A DNA stretch of 5,101 bases from Acidimicrobiia bacterium (GTDB lineage: Bacteria > Actinomycetota > Acidimicrobiia > Acidimicrobiales > Ilumatobacteraceae). The notes below the pieces were generated by a model that saw only the letters and a list, made by a program, of their open reading frames with translations, made no database searches and was not told where the DNA came from. The stretch covers positions 1 through 5,101 of the forward strand of contig JACCUL010000001.1 in assembly GCA_013811855.1 (NCBI GenBank), in the 5' to 3' direction. A program made the translations under genes and the position numbers. Positions 3,398 through 5,101 of this stretch are shown in pieces. Numbering within the stretch: the first letter of the stretch is position 1; every line of letters starts with the position of its first letter.

Positions 3398-5101
3398 CGC
3401 CGGGGCGACAATCCGCCGCGCAGCGCCCAGGCCGCGGCCTCGGTGCGATTGGCGCACTGCGTCTTCATGAGGATCGATCGAACGTGGTTGGCGGCCGTGT
3501 GCTGGCTGATGTGCAGGCGCTCGCCGATCTCCCGGTTGCTCCGACCCTCGGCGATCAGATCGAGCACGGTGATCTCCCGACCGGTGAGACCGGCCGGCGC
3601 GGTCCCGGCGGGACCGGCTCGTTCCCCCATCTCGGCCGGGGTGCCGTCGAGCAACGCCCGCGCCCTCGCCGCGACCACCGCCATCCCGACCCGCTCGGCC
3701 GTCGCCAGGCTGGCACCGAGCAACTCGATCCCGCGGCCGGCGTCCACCTCTCGGCTCCGGCGAGCGAGGAACCGGCCGAACTCGAGTTGGCTGTGGGCGA
3801 GCCACACCGGCATCCCGGCGGCCGCGTCGATGCGCAGCGCGGACTCGAAGTGGATCTCCGCCTCGCGGTCGTGACCGAGCAGCGCGGCGAGCTGGCCCAG
3901 GTAGCGATCGACGGCACCGTGGGCGGCGAGCAGGTGACCGACCTGCACGACGAGGCCGCGCCAGCCGATCATCTCGTCGTACAGCGCCGCCGCGCCGGTG
4001 ACGTGACCGACGATGCAGCACGCATCGGCGAGGTACGAGAGCGAGCCGTGCCACAGCGCATCGCGCGGTACGGCCGCCAGCCGGTCGGCGGTCAGCACCT
4101 CCAGCTCGGCACGGGCCTCGTCGTGCAGGCCGAGCTCGGCGTACATCACGGCCAGGGCCGGACGCCAGGTCGAGCCGGATCGACCGAGCCGGGCGACCGC
4201 TTCGACGATCGGTCGGGCGTCGTCGAGACGGCCCTGCTCACGGCGGATGGTGAAGAGTTGGACCCCGAACCCACCTGACGGCGTCCCGGTCAGCGACGCG
4301 GCCAGCTCCTCGCCGTCGGCAGCGAGGGCCTCTGCGTCGCCGAAGCGCCCCTCACCGATGGCCAGCAACACCCTGGCCTGGCAATCGAGCACGTGGAACA
4401 ACGGCTGGCCGACGATCGTGGCCAACTCCCGGTGCCGGGAGGCCGTGGCCCGCGCCGCGTCGAGGTCGCCAGCCAGGATCTCGCCGTACAACGTCTTGGA
4501 GACCGCATGGTTCTCCCACTCGAGATCACCGTGCGCGCGCGCCGTGTCGGCGGCCTCCCGCATCACCGCCAACTGGCGGTCGAGCGTCTGTGGGGTCCAG
4601 GGCACGAACGACAGCGCATCGAACGCCAATCGCCGGGCGTACGGATCGTCGAGGGACCGCGCCGAGGCCAGTGCGTCCTCGCCGAGGACACGAGCGGCCT
4701 CACCGTCGCCCGACAACGCCAGGGCCCGCGTCAGTGACGCCTGGAGCTGGACCCGCGTGGTCTCGTCGTCGGCCAGCGGCAGGACGGCGCGCAGCAGCCG
4801 GGCGGCCACGCCCCCGTCACGGGCATCGCGCCAGCAGGCATCGCTGTACGCCAATGCCGCGGCGACCCGCTGACGCCCGTCGGCCTTGCGCTGCGCCAGC
4901 TCGTGCGCCTCCAGGCATCGCTGCTTCGCGGTGGCGACGTCGCCGGCGCGCATCGTCGCGTCGGCGGCACGGAGCAGCAGGGCGACCCGGCCGTCGGGTG
5001 CGATCGTCAACGCCATCTCCCAGAACCGCGCCGCGTCATCATAGGCCACAGCCACCGTCGCGGCGGCCGCGGCGCGACCTGCTGCGGCAACGGCCTCGCG
5101 G
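3358..5101 (-). CDS. LuxR-family transcriptional regulator, C-terminal part (5' truncated by window)
   Basis: The frame is open through the right window edge; the 580 visible residues lack the protein's start. Most are alanine- and leucine-rich paired helices of the TPR-like type (for example DAARFWEMALTIAPDG, AKQRCLEAHELAQRK, EIHFESALRIDAAAG). The last domain is a LuxR/FixJ HTH: LTGREITVLDLIAEGRSNREIGERL, then HISQHTAANHVRSILMKTQCANRTEAA, ending about 16 residues before the stop. This order fits large LuxR (LAL-type) activators, which carry an N-terminal ATPase or adenylate-cyclase-like part; none is visible, and no Walker A motif is present in this part. Target and signal are unknown. The GTG at 5055 is not a credible start because protein-like sequence continues upstream (REAVAAAGRAAAAAT). 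The final residues, rich in Ser and Arg, are encoded opposite the end of the DUF4242 gene. Confidence 0.9.
   Translation of the reverse strand, partial: REAVAAAGRAAAAATVAVAYDDAARFWEMALTIAPDGRVALLLRAADATMRAGDVATAKQRCLEAHELAQRKADGRQRVAAALAYSDACWRDARDGGVAARLLRAVLPLADDETTRVQLQASLTRALALSGDGEAARVLGEDALASARSLDDPYARRLAFDALSFVPWTPQTLDRQLAVMREAADTARAHGDLEWENHAVSKTLYGEILAGDLDAARATASRHRELATIVGQPLFHVLDCQARVLLAIGEGRFGDAEALAADGEELAASLTGTPSGGFGVQLFTIRREQGRLDDARPIVEAVARLGRSGSTWRPALAVMYAELGLHDEARAELEVLTADRLAAVPRDALWHGSLSYLADACCIVGHVTGAAALYDEMIGWRGLVVQVGHLLAAHGAVDRYLGQLAALLGHDREAEIHFESALRIDAAAGMPVWLAHSQLEFGRFLARRSREVDAGRGIELLGASLATAERVGMAVVAARARALLDGTPAEMGERAGPAGTAPAGLTGREITVLDLIAEGRSNREIGERLHISQHTAANHVRSILMKTQCANRTEAAAWALRGGLSPRRQRASATSSSGRS
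3409..3588 (-). other. LuxR-type helix-turn-helix DNA-binding domain
   Basis: This 60-residue segment runs from LTGRE to RGGL in the regulator. GRSNREIGERLHIS and HTAANHVRSILMK correspond to the scaffold and recognition helices of the GerE/LuxR fold, and the KTQCANRTEAA end is typical of it. It is the part of the protein that should contact promoter DNA. Confidence 0.9.

Noticed and set aside
3017..4054. Long minus-strand frame overlapping the LuxR-type gene and DUF4242
   Set aside because: It is Arg-rich with no domain, and it is a different frame of the same DNA as the recognisable regulator.
3394..4278. Long open frame on the plus strand, opposite the LuxR-type gene
   Set aside because: It has no recognisable domain and lies antisense to a frame with clear TPR-like helices and a LuxR HTH; long antisense frames are expected in GC-rich coding DNA.
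4013..4873. Second long plus-strand frame opposite the LuxR-type gene
   Set aside because: The translation is low-complexity (Ser, Arg, Ala) with no motif; it is a shadow of the minus-strand gene.
1..5101. tRNA or rRNA genes, CRISPR arrays, insertion-sequence ends
   Set aside because: No cloverleaf-like sequence, regularly spaced repeats, transposase motifs or terminal inverted repeats were seen.

Overview
This window looks like chromosomal DNA from a GC-rich actinobacterium (Actinomycetota). The support is the strong G/C bias at third codon positions, a DUF222-HNH endonuclease (a family typical of actinobacteria), a DUF4242/SCO4226-like protein, a large LuxR-type regulator, and at least three genes whose best start codon lies 6-7 nt after a TANNNT -10 hexamer, as in leaderless actinobacterial transcripts. 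I cannot place it below phylum.

Layout. Positions 1-1358 (+ strand) hold two complete type II toxin-antitoxin operons head to tail. The first is a Phd/YefM-type antitoxin with a PIN-domain (VapC-like) toxin. The second, 47 bp downstream, is a ribbon-helix-helix VapB-type antitoxin with a second, unrelated PIN toxin. Each operon begins with its own inverted-repeat operator overlapping a predicted -10 element. Positions 1368-2955 (- strand) hold a DUF222-HNH endonuclease followed 10 bp later by an S4-domain (Hsp15-like) RNA-binding protein. The S4 gene converges on the second toxin with a 9-bp gap. Positions 2956-3127 are a divergent promoter region. Positions 3128-3397 (+) encode an 89-residue DUF4242 protein with an excellent Shine-Dalgarno sequence. 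Positions 3358-5101 (- strand) hold the C-terminal 580 residues of a LuxR-family regulator (helical TPR-like region plus LuxR HTH). Its start lies beyond the right edge, and its last codons overlap the DUF4242 gene tail to tail by 40 bp.

How the parts fit. Each toxin-antitoxin pair is a self-contained, autoregulated unit. HNH and S4 look co-transcribed. Nothing shows that the DUF4242 protein and the LuxR regulator act together, although their 3' ends overlap. I do not see a clearly new multi-gene system. The points most worth a second look are: the first PIN toxin has Gly where the family's usual fourth acidic residue sits; a 9-bp operator half-site of the second antitoxin operon recurs (8 of 9 bases) in the promoter of the HNH gene; and the LuxR and DUF4242 genes overlap antisense.
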